The notes under the pieces were generated by a model. The model saw only the letters and a list, made by a program, of their open reading frames with translations, made no database searches and was not told the DNA's origin. A stretch of 64,000 bases of DNA from Otis tarda (taxonomy: Eukaryota > Chordata > Aves > Otidiformes > Otididae): contig CM048557.1 in assembly GCA_026413225.1 (NCBI GenBank), positions 68,748,987-68,812,986 on the forward strand, given 5' to 3'. How positions within the stretch are numbered: the stretch's first letter is position 1; the number at the start of each line of letters is the position of its first letter. The position numbers and the translations under genes were made by a program. Shown here piece after piece: positions 61,136 through 64,000 of the stretch.

Positions 61136-63669
61136 GAATTCAAACTGTTGATCCCAGAGAGAAACATCCTGTGAATGCTGGCCTCTAACCTGCAGCCTGG
61201 AAGCAGACAAAGCAAGAAGCTCCAAACCGCGGTGTGGTAGAGTATTTGAGAATACCAGAAGTGCTCCACAGGACCTGTGTACTGGGGCCAGTGCTGAGCT
61301 AGAGGTAATTAATAGAATAAAGCTGATGTTGGGATCTCAATGGGTCATCTCCCATCATGTCCCAAACTACATGCTTCTCATTATTTGAGGAGTTTCCGAT
61401 CCCTGTTATCCCCACCATTATATCGTCTTTCCTATATGTTGGCCTGCCCTTAAACAGCAGGCTGGGAAAAGCAATAGTTTCTTACACTGCCCTTCCAGCT
61501 CTCACAGTTAGATCAACAACCCAATGAGTTCCAGCTGAACTCTGGATCCAGCTGGAATGAATGGAATTCAAAATAAAACAGGTACGGCTCTTCAGAAAGA
61601 GTAGTAGAGTAGAGCGTGTGAGAAACGAGCACTTTAGCAGCTTGTAAAAGGACATCAACAAATAATTGCAAAGATTTTCTTGTGAAAGTGGCACATACAC
61701 CTCCTCTGTTGGGTATGGGAGGGAAGACATTAACTATTCCTGTCAATAACTGCTGATATTAAAATGAAGACATGTATGATGATGCATTGGGATGACGGTT
61801 AAAACACAGGAATTGGAAGAGTTAAGAAAAACATGGGTAACAGACAAAGTCGATCTATAGATCTGTAGGTCATGTAGAGCTACAATGTGATGTCTCAGAA
61901 AGGAGCTTAGGAACAGTGCAAAGTCAGCAGCCGTGGTTTTGCCAGTGGAGCAGTGACAGACCTGCAAATGAGAGATTTGTCGTGCTCAGTGTAACAAAAT
62001 AATTCAGTCGATTCACCTTTGGCCTGAGGTAGATGTGCTGTCTGACCGTGAACCTTTAGGCTGTCTCAGGTACGTGGCTGCAGTGCTGTGGTGTCCAACA
62101 AAGCCATGGCTGGCGGTGGAGATGAAGAGCTGGGCATGGCTTCCAGAGCTCAAGACAGATGGCTCAGTGGAACGGAAGTCTACAGCTCATGCTGGAATAC
62201 TTTTATATCTCTGGTGGGAGGCTCCAGGCAACATAACAGAACCCCAAATACAGCAGGATGCCGCAGGAATATGCTTTTTATTCCCAATTTGGTCATATCT
62301 TGAAAAGAAAATTAGTTTCTTTTTAGATGAATACATTCCTTCTCCAGGTATACCTTCCTTTTTCAGGTGAGACTTAAGCTGAATGTCAAAAATAGGTTTT
62401 ATTTAAGGAGAATAAGCGGTAATCTTAGCAAACAGAAGAACTTACATAAGGATTGGATTCATAATTTGCACCTAGCTGCGTGCCTGAGATGAAAAGTGGA
62501 TCATATTTCCTGCCAAAATAGCTGAGACCTGTCAGATGGTAGCTTTTCGTCTAAAGAGAATAGATGCAGCTTCACCCGTGAGCTTGCTCCCAGATGAGGA
62601 GGAGTAATTACAAATTATGCGGTTGAGAATGGACTGTAGAAAATAGACTGACATTTTTATCTCTGCAGTCTTTTGATCAAGGCACTTTCTTTCAGAGCTC
62701 CTTTGTGAGCCTTCTGCAGAATAAAGCTGTACTTTGAGAGATGTGGCTCAGAGTGTTTGAATGAAATATCACTCATTTTTCATCTGGAGAGCAGGCAGCT
62801 GCCCCACAAGACTGCAACCCTATGAGGCGCAGTGTATTTCTTTCTCGTGCTCTATACCAGGACGTGGTGTGTTGCAACAGACTTCAACTGCTCAGGGCCA
62901 AAGGGAAAATTGTGTACAAGAGCGGTTCCCTGTTTATGCGTAAAAGCAGCCATGGAGACCGAAATGCGCTTGTGGCTAAGACAGAACCAGCTGGAAGGGA
63001 TTTCTGTCTGACAGCGTTGTGATGAACTGAAGAACTGAAGAGTTTACCATGTACAAAACTCTCGGGCAACTGAGAGCTGCCCTAGGAAACTTGGCACCCA
63101 GGTAGGACAGTTCCTGCCAGCGTGTAGGGGCGTAAGGGAAAGGGCCAGGTCCCTGTGTACCCTCCCAGTTTGGAAAGAGTCCTACAAAGCCGTCGTTAAA
63201 GGCAAGGCAGAGTTATGAACGATATTATACAACCAAGTGACTGACTGCAGAACTTAAGCAGGCTGCCAAGAGCCCTGACCCAGGGCGGGTGAACCTTAGG
63301 AGAGGCTGATCGAGGAAAAATGGAGAATGGAAGAGAAGCATCCCGTGCCACCTAACAGACTCACGGCGTCAATGGGTGAAAACAAGGCTCAGCCGCAGGA
63401 GTACAAGCAAGACCGATTCACACCGGCCGTGTTTGATGGATGTTTTATGGCAGGTAAAACTGAAGCTGAAGAGACTCCGGGCTGCTGGAGATGCAGTGCA
63501 ACCCGTGCCAGGGCCTACAAGGAAAGAAGAGGGGGCAGAAGTATTGTGAGCTGCATTGCCTGTAAAGCAACAACATAATGCTGTGGGCAATTTTATTGCA
63601 GCATGTTTGGTGTCCTTAGCGTTCCTTTGCATTTCTGTGGTGAAATTCACTGAAGAACAACCTGGTGGG

Positions 63670-63899
63670 TGATGCGGCAGCCATCCCTTCTTCCCGGGAG
63701 GCCCCGGACACGGCCCGCCCCAGCCCCGGGGATCCCCTCCTGCCCAGCGCGGCCATGCCGCCTTCCCGAGTGCGGGTACCCGGAGTCCCGAAGGCCGCGG
63801 CGGCGGGGCCCTCCCGCAGCCTCCGCCCGCCGCGGGGCAGGGCCGGGGAGGGGGCCGGGACGGGGGCGGCGCGGTGCCGTTTGGCGCGAACCGGCCGCC
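63670..63899 (+). promoter_or_regulatory. POLE2 CpG-rich promoter
   Basis: TATA-less, CpG-dense sequence directly upstream of the POLE2 ATG with several GC-box-like runs (for example GGGGCCGGGACGGGGGCGG at 63852-63870). It ends in an E2F-type site. Confidence 0.7.
63880..63890 (+). promoter_or_regulatory. E2F-type site TTTGGCGCGAA
   Basis: The motif matches the E2F consensus TTTSGCGCS and lies 10 bp before the POLE2 ATG. POLE2 is a replication gene and S-phase control by E2F is expected for such genes. The match itself is direct; binding is inferred. Confidence 0.75.
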
Positions 63900-63967
63900 A
63901 TGGAGCCGGAGCGGCTGCGGCGCCGCCTGGGCTCCGCGTTCCGGCTGCGCGGGCTCCTGCTGCGGGC
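63900..63967 (+). CDS. POLE2: DNA polymerase epsilon subunit 2, coding exon 1 only
   Basis: The ATG at 63900 in a strong Kozak context (GCCGCCATGG) opens MEPERLRRRLGSAFRLRGLL. This aligns with the N-terminus of vertebrate POLE2 (human begins MAPERLRSRALSAFKLRGLL), the B subunit of the leading-strand polymerase epsilon. The exon ends at a GGC|GTGAGT donor (63967/63968) in phase 2, and the rest of the gene lies beyond the window. Divergent placement from KLHDC1 with a few kb between them matches other vertebrates. Confidence 0.9.
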
Positions 63968-64000
63968 GTGAGTAGCGGGGGGCGGGCGGGGGACGGGGGG

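Larger units (their letters stand above)
60045..63899. other. Intergenic region between KLHDC1 and POLE2
   Basis: Divergent interval of 3.86 kb. It holds the KLHDC1 CpG island (to about 60.42 kb), a CR1 copy (60763-61135) and unassigned sequence at 61.14-63.66 kb. The POLE2 CpG-rich promoter begins at about 63.67 kb. Open frames at 61.5-61.7, 62.0-62.4 and 63.3-63.6 kb show no recognisable protein. Confidence 0.6.

Noticed and set aside
63647..63901. Minus-strand open frame covering the POLE2 promoter
   Set aside because: CpG-island chance frame; the + strand POLE2 exon and E2F site explain the region.

Overview
This window reads as avian nuclear DNA. The evidence is multi-exon genes with short GT-AG introns, CpG-island promoters, and CR1 retroposon tails ending in the bird-type 8-bp repeat around ATTCTATG. 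Species cannot be told from the sequence. The gene set and orientations match the vertebrate block POLE2 - KLHDC1 - KLHDC2 - NEMF (human 14q21), read here in reverse.

Layout. (1) 1-16931, + strand: the last 27 coding exons of NEMF, the RQC2/NFACT-family ribosome quality-control factor. About 198 N-terminal codons lie upstream of the window. (2) 16932-18562: a 1.6-kb tail-to-tail interval where the NEMF and KLHDC2 3' UTRs converge. (3) 18563-29842, - strand: all 13 coding exons of KLHDC2 (407 aa), with a CpG-island promoter and a probable non-coding first exon near 31.4-31.5 kb. (4) 32624-60044, - strand: all 13 coding exons of KLHDC1 (403 aa), spread through AT-rich introns of up to 5.8 kb, starting in a CpG island at 59.6-60.4 kb. 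(5) 60045-63899: intergenic DNA with a CR1 copy. (6) 63900-63967, + strand: coding exon 1 of POLE2, divergent from KLHDC1, with an E2F-type site just before its ATG.

I assembled the exons by hand from splice sites. Every exon joins in phase, and the totals are multiples of three (KLHDC2 1224 nt, KLHDC1 1212 nt; NEMF 2648 nt including a 2-nt partial first codon). No frameshift or premature stop was found in any of the four genes.

Functionally, three neighbours deal with protein C-termini. NEMF extends stalled nascent chains with C-terminal tails. KLHDC2 and KLHDC1 are Kelch substrate receptors of CUL2-elongin ligases that read C-terminal degrons. KLHDC1 and KLHDC2 are tandem duplicates with the same exon number and the same intron phases.

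I see no bacterial-type system, CRISPR array, recognisable RNA gene or convincing unknown gene. The second-look items are a GC-AG intron in NEMF, a perfect 20-bp fold-back beside a KLHDC1 splice donor, smaller palindromes near other splice sites, upstream-ATG and double YY1-box promoter arrangements, and the C-degron theme of the cluster.
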